From: an uncultured Oscillospiraceae bacterium
GTDB lineage: Bacteria > Bacillota > Clostridia > Oscillospirales > Oscillospiraceae
Direction: 5' to 3'
NCBI GenBank assembly: GCA_910587505.1
Contig: CAJULD010000045.1
Location: forward strand, 1 to 23,854
DNA length: 23,854 nucleotides
A model generated the notes under the pieces. That model did no database searches. It was not told the origin of the DNA and saw only the letters and a list, made by a program, of their open reading frames with translations. Below are positions 15,923-22,917 of this stretch, one piece after another; position 1 is the first letter of the stretch; each line of letters opens with the position of its first letter. The translations under genes and the position numbers were made by a program.

Positions 15923-16591
15923 TTACTGCCTGTTACAACTTTTTTCCCAGACTTTTTCATCAAGTGGCACACGGCACCCCCACGATGCTGCCGCCTTCTG
16001 AAACATCTTTCTTGCAAGGGTTTTCTGGATCAATCCCACTATCAAGCGCACAGGAAGCGGAAAGTACTCCGGGCCGGTAAATTTTTTTGCTTCCTCACGG
16101 AAAAAGCCGTCTCCCTCCGCAAACAGTTTCCCCATCGCCTGATACGGTTTTGTGACCTGAGCCTGTTTCTCTTCATCCAAAATTCGGATTCCGAAATTAT
16201 TTCCTTTAACCAGGCAGCCGCCATAACGAACGCCCAGATATTCCGGCAGTTTTTCCAGAAACGCCTCGCCACAACGAAGCTGGCACCCCTCCGCAAAGCC
16301 GCTTTGCAAAAGAAAAGAAAGCCTTGTATGCGTATCCTTTCTGGGGAGAGTTTCCAAAAATTCCAGAAGGAGTCCGGGTACGCATTCCACATACAATGGC
16401 AGTGCAATGAGGATTTCATCGTTTTTTACATAAGCATCACGAATGATGTCCCATGTTTTTCGGTTTGAGATTGCATATGTTTCAAAAGTACTTCCTTTTT
16501 CTGACAGCCCTTTCCCGAAGGCGGCAATGATTTTCTCCGTATTGCTGTATTTCTGTACCCGTGGGCTTCCATTGATAATTACAACATGCAT
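15923..16591 (-). CDS. Flavodoxin-fold NAD(P)H-dependent oxidoreductase
   Basis: This 222-residue flavodoxin-like protein has an N-terminal MHVVIINGSPRVQKYSNTEK that forms the beta-strand and phosphate-binding loop for FMN, followed by an alternating alpha/beta pattern (ILIALPLYVECVPGLLLEFLE). The substrate is unknown. The C-terminal extension (about 165-222) is basic and may be amphipathic. GGAGGCGG lies 6 bases before the ATG. It overlaps the preceding flavoprotein gene by 13 bp, so the two are one operon and may act together in electron transfer. Confidence 0.78.
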   Translation of the reverse strand: MHVVIINGSPRVQKYSNTEKIIAAFGKGLSEKGSTFETYAISNRKTWDIIRDAYVKNDEILIALPLYVECVPGLLLEFLETLPRKDTHTRLSFLLQSGFAEGCQLRCGEAFLEKLPEYLGVRYGGCLVKGNNFGIRILDEEKQAQVTKPYQAMGKLFAEGDGFFREEAKKFTGPEYFPLPVRLIVGLIQKTLARKMFQKAAASWGCRVPLDEKVWEKSCNRQ

Positions 16592-17091
16592 GAAACCGCC
16601 TCCTTTCTGTTGCTTTCAGAAAAAACTCCCAGTGAACGGCTCCCTAAATTCAGCACGGTACGCTGACACCACCGTTCAAGATAAGCCTGGTCGCCGTCTC
16701 CAGTATAGATGATCCCAATATCCGGCTGGTGGTTATAGCGCATTACATGACGCATCTGCCCGTCTTTGAATTTCAGATACATGGTGACCAGCGGCATAAT
16801 CCTGTCGATAATGTTTTTGGTCCGCCAGGAGACAAATCCAAAGTGTGTATCCGAAACCAGCCAAACCTGGTCAGCCTTGCTCATTTTTCTTAAAATCGGC
16901 TCGTAATCGTCCTGAACGGCGCATACTCCCGGCGTTTTCAGCCAGCAGTAATTGCATCCGGCACAGTGCGAAATGTGCATCCCGGCGGTGTCAATCAACT
17001 CAAACTCGACTGCATTTTTATCACTGCGAAGCAATTCCTCTGCTATTGCCTTTCCTATATGCTCTGCCGTTGTATCAACCATTAAAACCAT
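16579..17091 (-). CDS. Iron-sulfur flavoprotein-like protein
   Basis: This 170-residue protein of the flavodoxin/FMN reductase superfamily has its start set at 17091, where GGAGGAAC is well spaced; an earlier in-frame ATG lacks such a site. A compact cysteine motif HCAGCNYCWLKTPGVC (CX2CX2CX7C) matches the arrangement that binds a 4Fe-4S cluster in archaeal and clostridial iron-sulfur flavoproteins. The N-terminal phosphate loop is unusual (VDTTAEHIGKAI rather than NGSPRxxxxT). The role is probably electron transfer; the partner could be the overlapping downstream flavoprotein. Confidence 0.72.
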   Translation of the reverse strand: MVLMVDTTAEHIGKAIAEELLRSDKNAVEFELIDTAGMHISHCAGCNYCWLKTPGVCAVQDDYEPILRKMSKADQVWLVSDTHFGFVSWRTKNIIDRIMPLVTMYLKFKDGQMRHVMRYNHQPDIGIIYTGDGDQAYLERWCQRTVLNLGSRSLGVFSESNRKEAVSCML

Positions 17092-17142
17092 TATATGTTC
17101 CTCCGTATCCCCTGCAAAATACAATCCGGATTTGTCGCTCTC

Positions 17143-17171
17143 ATTATAGCAGCAACAGCACCCGCCGGCAA
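17143..17171 (-). promoter_or_regulatory. Promoter of the two flavoprotein genes
   Basis: On the minus strand TATAAT (17143-17148) and TTGCCG (17166-17171) are 17 bp apart, about 52 bp before the start at 17091. The rest of 17092-17257 holds no recognisable gene. Confidence 0.6.
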
Positions 17172-17257
17172 GTATAAATCAGGAGGGCGCCCCATCATCC
17201 AGCCGCTGCGACGGGCTGTTACCATATTATTATCAGGAGGAATAACAAAGACATGTT

Positions 17258-17836
17258 TTATACGGGGGGAAGGGCGCTTTCTATGGCTCTGACATTGTGA
17301 TGATCTGTTACAATACAGTAGTCCTCGCCTATCCGCCCCAACTGACTTACAAGGAAGTCGACTAACTGAGTACCTCTCGCTATTATAAAAACATTTACCC
17401 ACCCGGAGCCATCAAATGTAATCAGCAGAGTATCTCCGGCTTTTGCTTTTTGCAATGGCAGAGTTGAATTATAGTAAAGCCGATATTCGGTTCTGATCGG
17501 ATGATCCTCTCTTGCGTCGTACCATGTTAATGAACCGGCCGTCTCACACTCAACTCCGTTATTGCTCATATAAGCAAACCTTGCCGGCAGACGCTCCCGT
17601 CTTTTAGTTCCAAAAACCCGCTTCAATTGAGCAACCCCGTTGAATTCGTGCTGATTACTTGCCCAGGAATTTACTTCTACGTCACTTAGCGTTTTAACAG
17701 CCAGTCCTGACATCTCAGTTAATGCCTCCTGTTCCTTAAAATTCAAAATATTCGACGCCTGGATATGTTGAAGCAGAAAATTTCCCCATCCGCTTCCTCC
17801 GGTTAAACCGGCTCCATTATAGCATCGGGATTCCAT
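17258..17836 (-). CDS. Stand-alone protein resembling the EcoRII N-terminal effector-binding domain
   Basis: This 192-residue protein contains GAGLTGGSGWGNFLL near its start, which parallels SANDTGLTGGHQAGIYI in the full EcoRII-type enzyme encoded two genes upstream. A later WYDAREDHPIRTEYRLYYNS parallels YYGQRTRNEYRITNFGRG, and an LLITF...FLVSQLG segment parallels LFVLV...FLDAFGL. This fits the B3-like DNA-binding pseudobarrel of EcoRII-N. There is no catalytic PD-(D/E)xK domain. A stop codon 12 bp upstream of the ATG fixes the start, and GAAGGG precedes it. It may be an accessory DNA-binding protein of the R-M system or a truncated second enzyme. The homology is by eye and moderate. Confidence 0.55.
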   Translation of the reverse strand: MESRCYNGAGLTGGSGWGNFLLQHIQASNILNFKEQEALTEMSGLAVKTLSDVEVNSWASNQHEFNGVAQLKRVFGTKRRERLPARFAYMSNNGVECETAGSLTWYDAREDHPIRTEYRLYYNSTLPLQKAKAGDTLLITFDGSGWVNVFIIARGTQLVDFLVSQLGRIGEDYCIVTDHHNVRAIESALPPV

Positions 17837-17886
17837 ATTGGCAACCCTTCACTAAAATCCTGACGGAGTACCAGCCCGGTTGTCAC

Positions 17887-17938
17887 AATTGCAGAGGCAG
17901 GAAAAGGAAACATTCCTCCTTTTCCTGCCTCTGCAATT
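17887..17938. terminator. 22-bp perfect hairpin directly after vsr
   Basis: Two perfectly complementary 22-nt arms (17887-17908 and 17917-17938, core GCAGAGGCAGGAAAAGGA) flank an 8-nt loop and touch the vsr stop codon. No T-run follows on the minus strand, so it could be a terminator, an mRNA-stabilising end or a remnant of an insertion. It separates vsr from the EcoRII-N-like gene. Confidence 0.6.
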
Positions 17939-18390
17939 TATAACTCTTCAAATAAAGCGGCGTCCTGCAAAAATTTTTCCACAGCATCCAGAATTCTCGT
18001 ACATTCCTCCGGGCTTTTCATCATGGATTTCACAGTACATTCCCATATAAGCAAACATTTCACACCATGTGCCTGCAGGTCTGCTTTAACAACACGGTCC
18101 CGTCTGATATTTGCCTCAAATTTCTTTTGCCAAAACTCTACCCGCGATTTTGGCATATAGGCGTACTTACACCCGGAATGCCTGTGCCAGAAGCATCCAT
18201 GAATAAAAATTGCAGTATTATGCTTTTTCAAAAATATATCCGGATGTCCAGTTACGTTCTTCTCAGCTATTCGATAACGATACCCTTTGTCAAAAAGCAA
18301 CTTCCTGAAATAAACTTCCGGCTTTGTATCCCTGGAACCAATCGCAGACATATTTCTGCTGCGCTGTTCAGGTGAAACTATATCTGCCAT
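17938..18390 (-). CDS. vsr: Very short patch repair endonuclease
   Basis: Vsr nicks beside T:G mismatches that arise when 5-methylcytosine deaminates in the methylated site (CTWGG/CCWGG for Dcm), starting short-patch repair. The 150-residue protein aligns with E. coli Vsr without gaps up to the zinc site: E25, D51 (PD of GHPDIF), H64 and H69 in IHGCFWHRH. Zinc-site residues C66, H71, C74 and C118 (WEC) are present. The start at 18390 gives the normal N-terminus MADIVSPEQRSRNMSAI. It overlaps the endonuclease stop as TGATG, so it is coupled to the R-M genes. Confidence 0.95.
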   Translation of the reverse strand: MADIVSPEQRSRNMSAIGSRDTKPEVYFRKLLFDKGYRYRIAEKNVTGHPDIFLKKHNTAIFIHGCFWHRHSGCKYAYMPKSRVEFWQKKFEANIRRDRVVKADLQAHGVKCLLIWECTVKSMMKSPEECTRILDAVEKFLQDAALFEEL

Positions 18391-19568
18391 CAAAGCCCCT
18401 CTGTTTCCCGAACATACCGGACAAACCTGGAAAGCGTCCAGATCCTGTCCTGATAGTCTCCTGGATAGGTTGCAATGTAAGGATGGGGTACAACCAGAAT
18501 GACATTTTCTGCCTGCATTTCGTCCATCTGAGCCGGAGAGATCCCCTGTTGAAGTGTACAAAGATACTTTGGTCTCCCCCGCAAGCGGTCCGCTTCGTTG
18601 ATTATCTGACGCCAGCGATCTTTACAGGTGGTCTTCGCCGCCAGGGAAATCAGCTTTTCTGTTGGAAACGCTGCATCGTGATATGCTGATTGGGACGGAA
18701 AGATAAAATCCGGTTTTTTGTTTCCCTCTGTCACAGCCTGTGGTGTGTATGCAATTTCATTTCCGTCAAAAATCGCTGACAAATGATGCTCCAGGCTCTT
18801 ACCCGCACGGCTCTTCCTGCGATTCAGCACCATATTTGCCATTGCTATAAAATCGTCTACCGATGTAAAGCCCTGAGTAATTGTTTCGCCATAGCGGTCA
18901 TGTTCGATAGCACGAAACAGAGAATATTCCATATTTGTCCACTCGATAATCTTTCGATCCGGATTGGTACGAATATATTCAAGATGATTATATACCCTGT
19001 TCTGGATCTCGCGGGCGGCGGCCGACATCACTTCAGATGCCGGGAAATCAACGGCAAGAGATGCAATAAACTCCTGTATGGCAATCTGTTCCTGTGTTTC
19101 GGCCTGTATCTGCCCCGCCTCAATCAGTCGGTTTGTTTCGGTTGGGCTAAGTCCAAAAGCATCAAGAAATTGATTGATCTCAGCTTCCGTATTTAGAACA
19201 TAGCCCTGATAGTCTTCCGAACTGTTCTGAACCAGTACAAATAGTGCGCCTGTATATTCTGGCCGGAGAAAAGGGAACCCTCTTCCGAAATTGGTGATAC
19301 GATATTCATTGCGCGTGCGCTGCCCATAGTAAATAAAACGGGTGTCTGTTTCTGAGCCATCCTGCCATCTGATTTTGACCCACTTTTCCCTGTTGCAGCC
19401 TTTTATTCCGGGTTCGCTGAATAAAATCGGGACCGACGGTTTGGATATGTAAATTCCGGCCTGATGTCCACCGGTCAAGCCCGTATCATTTGCAGAAAGG
19501 AATTTGCAATACGCCTGCTGTCCACCTGAAACGGCCTGTATTGCGTGAATCGCATATTCCTCCAACAT
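18390..19568 (-). CDS. EcoRII-type (type IIE) restriction endonuclease
   Basis: This 392-residue two-domain enzyme closely resembles EcoRII, which cuts CCWGG and must bind two sites. The N-terminal effector domain (about 1-145) carries YCKFLSANDTGLTGGHQAG. The C-terminal nuclease domain (about 215-392) carries NRRKSRAGKSLEHHL, GNKKPDFIFP and LAAKTTCKDRWRQIINEAD. The catalytic residues recalled for EcoRII (D299, Y308, H309, K324, E337) all align with a constant offset of 12: D287, Y296, H297, K312, E325. The gene is intact and starts directly after the methyltransferase TAA with a GGAGGGAGG site. CCWGG specificity is inferred from homology and from the Vsr neighbour. Confidence 0.93.
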   Translation of the reverse strand: MLEEYAIHAIQAVSGGQQAYCKFLSANDTGLTGGHQAGIYISKPSVPILFSEPGIKGCNREKWVKIRWQDGSETDTRFIYYGQRTRNEYRITNFGRGFPFLRPEYTGALFVLVQNSSEDYQGYVLNTEAEINQFLDAFGLSPTETNRLIEAGQIQAETQEQIAIQEFIASLAVDFPASEVMSAAAREIQNRVYNHLEYIRTNPDRKIIEWTNMEYSLFRAIEHDRYGETITQGFTSVDDFIAMANMVLNRRKSRAGKSLEHHLSAIFDGNEIAYTPQAVTEGNKKPDFIFPSQSAYHDAAFPTEKLISLAAKTTCKDRWRQIINEADRLRGRPKYLCTLQQGISPAQMDEMQAENVILVVPHPYIATYPGDYQDRIWTLSRFVRYVRETEGL

Positions 19569-20732
19569 TTACACTGCCTCCCTCCGCAAACTCTCTTCGG
19601 CGTGAAATTCACATGGGGTTGTATCGAGAACTTCCAGCCTGGACACGATAAGGCGCGCTATATCAGACATCAGGGGAACAACCACAGAATTTCCGAACTG
19701 TTTATATGCCTGTGTATCAGATACAGGAATTTTGAATGTATCCGGGAATCCCTGAAGCCGCGCGCACTCTCTCGGGGTGAGACGTCGTGGGTTTTTCCCC
19801 CGCTGCTCGATCAGTATTTCAGACCCGTCTTTGTAATACCGGGCGCTGATTGTTCTTGTTACTCCGTCCAGTGGGGCAATTCCATAACCGAATCCATTAC
19901 CGGCTTCTCTGTGCTTTGCGGCATAATTCTGCAAATAGGTCCACAGTTTATCCGATAATGTATATTTCCTGTCAGGGGCACTTTCCAGAATATCCTTTAC
20001 AACAGGCTGCTTTTCCGGCGGAGACAGTCGAAACGCAAAGTCAATGCCGTTCCCATAGCGCTCCATATCAAAACCGACAATCACAATGCGTTCTCTATGC
20101 TGCGGAACATACTGCTTCCCGTCAACAATTTTGAAAAACACCTTATAATTTAATTCCTCCAGGGATTCCTGAATAACTCTAAACGTTCTCCCTTTATCAT
20201 GACTGCAAAGGTTTTTGACATTTTCAAGCATAAATGCTTTTGGCCGCTTTGCTTTCAAAATGCGACAGACATCAAAGAAAAGCGTCCCCTGGGTTTTATC
20301 CTCAAAACCCGTTGCGCGTCCCAGACTGTTCTTTTTCGATACACCTGCGATTGAAAAGGGTTGACAGGGGAATCCCGCAACAAGTATATCATGATCTGGT
20401 ATATTTTCGGCATTTACTTTTGTTATATCGCCATCCGGCTGCACACCGAAATTCGCAAAATACGTCTGCTGACTGTACTTGTTCCACTCGTTTGAATATA
20501 CGCATTGACCTCCGGCAGATTCAAACGCAATGCGCATACCTCCAATACCTGCGAATAAATCTATAAACTTATATCCGTTATTGTTCTGGAGCGGCTCTGC
20601 CTTCGCCCTGACAAGCATCTGTCTGATTGCTATGGAAAGACAATCCTGCATAGTCTGACCGCTCACAACCATGTAATTGCATAATTCCTCATAGATGTCA
20701 TCATCTACTCGTATATGAATCTGTCTGGCCAT
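19569..20732 (-). CDS. Cytosine-5 DNA methyltransferase with N-terminal ribbon-helix-helix domain
   Basis: This 387-residue protein has all the key C5-methyltransferase motifs: I DLFAGIGGMRIAFE (about 58), IV GFPCQPFSIAG with catalytic C123, VI ENVKNL, VIII QHRERIVIVGF, IX RLTPRECARLQGFP and X QFGNSVVVP. It protects the host against the adjacent EcoRII-type nuclease and probably makes C-5-methylcytosine in CCWGG. Residues 1-45 (MARQIHIRVDDDIYEELCNY...AIRQMLVR) look like a ribbon-helix-helix DNA-binding domain, unlike the HTH extension of M.EcoRII/M.SsoII. The start at 20732 has CGGAGGA 7 bases upstream. A palindrome in its promoter suggests autorepression. Confidence 0.93.
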   Translation of the reverse strand: MARQIHIRVDDDIYEELCNYMVVSGQTMQDCLSIAIRQMLVRAKAEPLQNNNGYKFIDLFAGIGGMRIAFESAGGQCVYSNEWNKYSQQTYFANFGVQPDGDITKVNAENIPDHDILVAGFPCQPFSIAGVSKKNSLGRATGFEDKTQGTLFFDVCRILKAKRPKAFMLENVKNLCSHDKGRTFRVIQESLEELNYKVFFKIVDGKQYVPQHRERIVIVGFDMERYGNGIDFAFRLSPPEKQPVVKDILESAPDRKYTLSDKLWTYLQNYAAKHREAGNGFGYGIAPLDGVTRTISARYYKDGSEILIEQRGKNPRRLTPRECARLQGFPDTFKIPVSDTQAYKQFGNSVVVPLMSDIARLIVSRLEVLDTTPCEFHAEESLRREAV

Positions 20733-20774
20733 TGTACATTCCTCCGGGAAGAGAGTTATACCTGATTTTTCCCC

Positions 20775-20803
20775 ATTGTAACACATCCTGACTGAGGATG
20801 CAA
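20775..20803 (-). promoter_or_regulatory. Promoter of the methyltransferase-nuclease-vsr operon
   Basis: On the minus strand TACAAT (20775-20780) lies 17 bp from a weak TTGCAT (20798-20803), about 43 bp before the methyltransferase ATG. Confidence 0.6.
20784..20800. promoter_or_regulatory. Inverted-repeat operator candidate in the R-M promoter
   Basis: CATCCT, a 5-bp spacer and AGGATG form a symmetrical site filling the -35/-10 spacer. It is a natural target for the ribbon-helix-helix domain of the methyltransferase, which would repress its own operon when abundant. Confidence 0.5.
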
Positions 20804-21004
20804 TAGAAAAGGGATATTTCCTGTACCACATTCTCCCCGGAACAGGCTGCCAGCGGGGATATATCTTCGCTGGCAGGGGCACCTCCGCTTTTCGATCATC
20901 ATACCCCCATCCCGTTTTTTGCCTTGTTTCCTGTTCCTTTTCGGCCTGTTTCCTGACCGCCCCGGTTTGACTGCTGTGTTCCATGGAGAAACAGGGCACG
21001 CAAA

Positions 21005-21039
21005 ACCGTCCTGCCGAATCTGTCGTTCAGCAGGACGGT
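21005..21039 (-). terminator. Terminator of the split permease operon
   Basis: ACCGTCCTGC and GCAGGACGGT pair over 10 bp with a 15-nt loop. On the minus strand the stem ends into TTTT, about 45 bp after the permease stop. Confidence 0.65.
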
Positions 21040-21084
21040 CTGCGACTGCAGCTATATCACAGGCAGCGGGGAAATGCGGCCACA

Positions 21085-21639
21085 TTACTTTCCATCGGCC
21101 TGCCGGGACGCCATTTCACAGATCGCTTCCGCGTCTTCTTTTGCAGTCGTTCTTTCCATGATAATTGCCAGAACGATGATTGCAATCAGATTCAGCCCAA
21201 ACCGAATAAGCGCAAATTTGCCGCCCAACTGCGCTGTTTCAAACAGCATCATGGGAATCTTTGTTGTTGACCAGGCGCCGATAAAAAGAAAAACATTGGT
21301 CAGCGAAACGCCCTTTTTCAAAAATACCGCCGCTACCGGGAAAGCGGCGTACAGCGGGCCTGCTGAGAATGAACCCAAAACAAACGCAAAAATTCCTCCC
21401 CTGATTCCGGCGTCCTTTCCCATGTATTTCATCATTGTCTCTCTTGGAACCCATACGTCCATCAGTCCTGAGAGTAAAAAAACCGGCGGGATGACCGAGA
21501 GCATTTCCAACAGGTTATGAACGGAAAGAGCAGCGGTTTCCTTGCCGAGTTCCGGCCTGATCAGGAAAAGCAACCCGTTTATTAAAACCAGGAGCAGAAA
21601 GAACCGGTACCTTTTGATAAATTTTTTCAGTCGCGCCAT
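21085..21639 (-). CDS. Permease, ArsP/YraQ-like, C-terminal half
   Basis: This 184-residue integral membrane protein has four to five hydrophobic segments and a basic N-terminus (MARLKKFIKRYR). The core GSFSAGPLYAAFPVAAVFLKKG and a conserved MMKYMGKDAGIRGG loop correspond to the second repeat of ArsP/YraQ-type permeases (PF03773), some of which export organoarsenicals; the substrate here is unknown. The start at 21639 overlaps the stop of the upstream half as TGATG with GGGGTGAT before it, so the two halves are translated together and probably assemble. Confidence 0.72.
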   Translation of the reverse strand: MARLKKFIKRYRFFLLLVLINGLLFLIRPELGKETAALSVHNLLEMLSVIPPVFLLSGLMDVWVPRETMMKYMGKDAGIRGGIFAFVLGSFSAGPLYAAFPVAAVFLKKGVSLTNVFLFIGAWSTTKIPMMLFETAQLGGKFALIRFGLNLIAIIVLAIIMERTTAKEDAEAICEMASRQADGK

Positions 21640-22115
21640 CACATAATCACCCCAATGATACACGACGTAATGATCGCGAAGATCAGCGACAGGATGTTCC
21701 TTTTTACCGCAATGCGTTTTCCAAAATACTGAATTTCCAATGGCAACGTAGCGATGCCGACCATCATAAGGGTAGAAATGAAAACCGCAATCTGTGCATA
21801 CCCCGCTCCGGCGGCAAGCAGGGAAGCCGCAAGAGGAAACGCGACGAATCCCGGAATCAAAGTGACACAGCCAATGACGGCGGCAATCACCACACCCAAT
21901 ATTCCGGAATCGGCTCCGAGGAGTCTGGAAATTGCCTGCTCATCCAGCAAAGTGAGGATGAATCCTGTTAGAAGCAATACCGTCAACACGGACGGCAGAA
22001 TATTTTCAAAGGCTTTCCATGCTTTCTTTAGCGCAAGACCCGTTTTTGCCCTGTCCTTCATAAATGATACGAATACTCCTGTCACCGCAGCTCCATACAG
22101 GATTTTTGTAAACAC
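21639..22115 (-). CDS. Permease, ArsP/YraQ-like, N-terminal half
   Basis: This 158-residue membrane protein starts with GTG, preceded by GAGAGGTGA. It has about four transmembrane segments. The repeat core VTLIPGFVAFPLAASLLAAG mirrors the SAGPLYAAFPVAAVF core of the next gene, showing that the two genes are the two homologous halves of one permease. Splitting by a coupled stop/start, not by a random frameshift, suggests a functional two-subunit form. No metal regulator is adjacent. Confidence 0.72.
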   Translation of the reverse strand: MFTKILYGAAVTGVFVSFMKDRAKTGLALKKAWKAFENILPSVLTVLLLTGFILTLLDEQAISRLLGADSGILGVVIAAVIGCVTLIPGFVAFPLAASLLAAGAGYAQIAVFISTLMMVGIATLPLEIQYFGKRIAVKRNILSLIFAIITSCIIGVIM

Positions 22116-22171
22116 CTCTGCTCACCTCTCTTTTCATAACCAGGCATCCCCATACGGTTGATGACAGTATA

Positions 22172-22390
22172 TCATAACGCCCTGTACAAATCCACCCCTT
22201 TACCGCCCGCCCCGGTCAAAGGAGCGCGGGGCGGTTTACGGGCTTTCTCCGCCCTGCTGATTTGCATTACCTCGTACCCCGCCTGTTGGTACAGCTTCTT
22301 AATTTTCGTTGTGCGTTCTTCTGCTCCCGCCGGGCGTCCTCCACGGCCCGCTCCACTTCCTCCGGCCGCCGGACTCATTCCTCTCGACAA
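22172..22390 (-). pseudogene. Degenerate C-terminal fragment of a mobile-element protein
   Basis: The minus strand encodes KIKKLYQQAGYEVMQISRAEKARK and a short tail in one frame, while the preceding sequence makes best sense in another (EEVERAVEDARREQKNAQRK). The switch falls at an AAAATT run near 22301-22308, which suggests a one-base deletion. The charged helical sequence resembles the tail of relaxase or mobilisation proteins, but I cannot name the family. The rest of 22116-22442 shows no intact gene. Confidence 0.35.
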
Positions 22391-22442
22391 ATCCCCATGA
22401 TATGAGCGTCCATCGATAAATCTGCTCCCTGCAAATTATTGT

Positions 22443-22673
22443 TCATTTTTCATCGTCCAATAATTGAACAGCCTCGACCTGTTGAATCTGTCCGGGGTAT
22501 GTCTGAAAAATTTCTCCTGTAAAGGTAATGGAAATATTATCGCCAGCATCCAGATCATCTATGGAAATGTCAGTATATCTCCATGTAATTTTCGTTTCTT
22601 CTGCAACAGAGAAACAAAATTCTCCTCTAAAGTTGATATCATTTATTTCCATACCCTTTAGTGTATTTGACAA
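22443..22673 (-). pseudogene. Truncated DUF3221-like frame
   Basis: The frame ends with DLDAGDNISITFTGEIFQTYPGQIQQVEAVQLL, which resembles the OB-like DUF3221 domain seen in small secreted Firmicutes proteins. No signal peptide or first strands are present. The only starts are a TTG at 22673 or an internal ATG at 22652 without a ribosome site. It is probably the 3' part of a gene cut by a mobile element. Weak call. Confidence 0.4.
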
Positions 22674-22679
22674 GGGTAT
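22651..22679. repeat. Inverted repeat overlapping a TATAAT
   Basis: ATACCCTT (22651-22658) and AAGGGTAT (22672-22679) flank 13 bp and overlap a plus-strand TATAAT (22677-22682). It may be an operator or a recombination end at the element border. Confidence 0.45.
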
Positions 22680-22716
22680 AATAAACCGACACTCAAGAAT
22701 AGAGCCAACCTACATT

Positions 22717-22756
22717 AAGCCGCCGCTATTGGGGAGCCAAAAGCGGCGGCTTTTTT
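22717..22756 (+). terminator. Strong intrinsic terminator at the element edge
   Basis: AAGCCGCCGCT (22717-22727) pairs with AGCGGCGGCTT (22742-22752) over 11 bp and runs into six T. Confidence 0.8.
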
Positions 22757-22776
22757 GCGCGATATGGCCGGAGCCC

Positions 22777-22818
22777 GCTGGGGGCCGCCCTGTTTTGGTT
22801 TTCAAGGCGGCCCCCAGC
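22777..22818. repeat. GC-rich 13-bp hairpin
   Basis: GCTGGGGGCCGCC and GGCGGCCCCCAGC are perfect complements around a 16-nt T-rich loop, with flanking GGCC bases that can extend the stem. There is no gene here. Confidence 0.65.
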
Positions 22819-22869
22819 AGGCCCCGGCCAATCCATCCGAAAAACTATATTATCGTGCAGTAACTTCGA

Positions 22870-22886
22870 GACAAAATGTCCCAAAG
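22870..22886 (+). repeat. Direct repeat GACAAAATGTCCCAAAG, copy 1
   Basis: These 17 bases recur exactly at 23672-23688, where they form part of a larger palindrome. Both copies are followed within about 30 bp by a TTTTTACA-like string. Confidence 0.65.
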
Positions 22887-22917
22887 CAATCATTGTCCCC
22901 GCGCATTTTTACATAGG

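Larger units (their letters stand above)
20733..21084. other. Intergenic region between the R-M cluster and the permease genes
   Basis: No gene was recognised. It contains the methyltransferase promoter and operator (20775-20803), a hairpin CTGCCAGCG/CGCTGGCAG (20847-20876) and the permease terminator (21005-21039). The open frames here have no family resemblance. Confidence 0.5.

Noticed and set aside
17253..17300. Short plus-strand peptide after CAGGAGG
   Set aside because: Only 15 codons; the ribosome site is 12 bases away, and it overlaps the end of the EcoRII-N-like gene.
18391..18561. Longer N-terminus for Vsr
   Set aside because: It would overlap the endonuclease gene in another frame. 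The standard Vsr N-terminus begins at 18390.
20733..20999. Longer N-terminus for the methyltransferase
   Set aside because: The extension crosses the promoter and operator and lacks a ribosome site. The start at 20732 has a good one and begins the ribbon-helix-helix domain.
22443..22673. DUF3221-like frame as a complete gene
   Set aside because: It has no signal peptide or ribosome site and only a TTG or a poorly placed ATG start, so it is reported as truncated.
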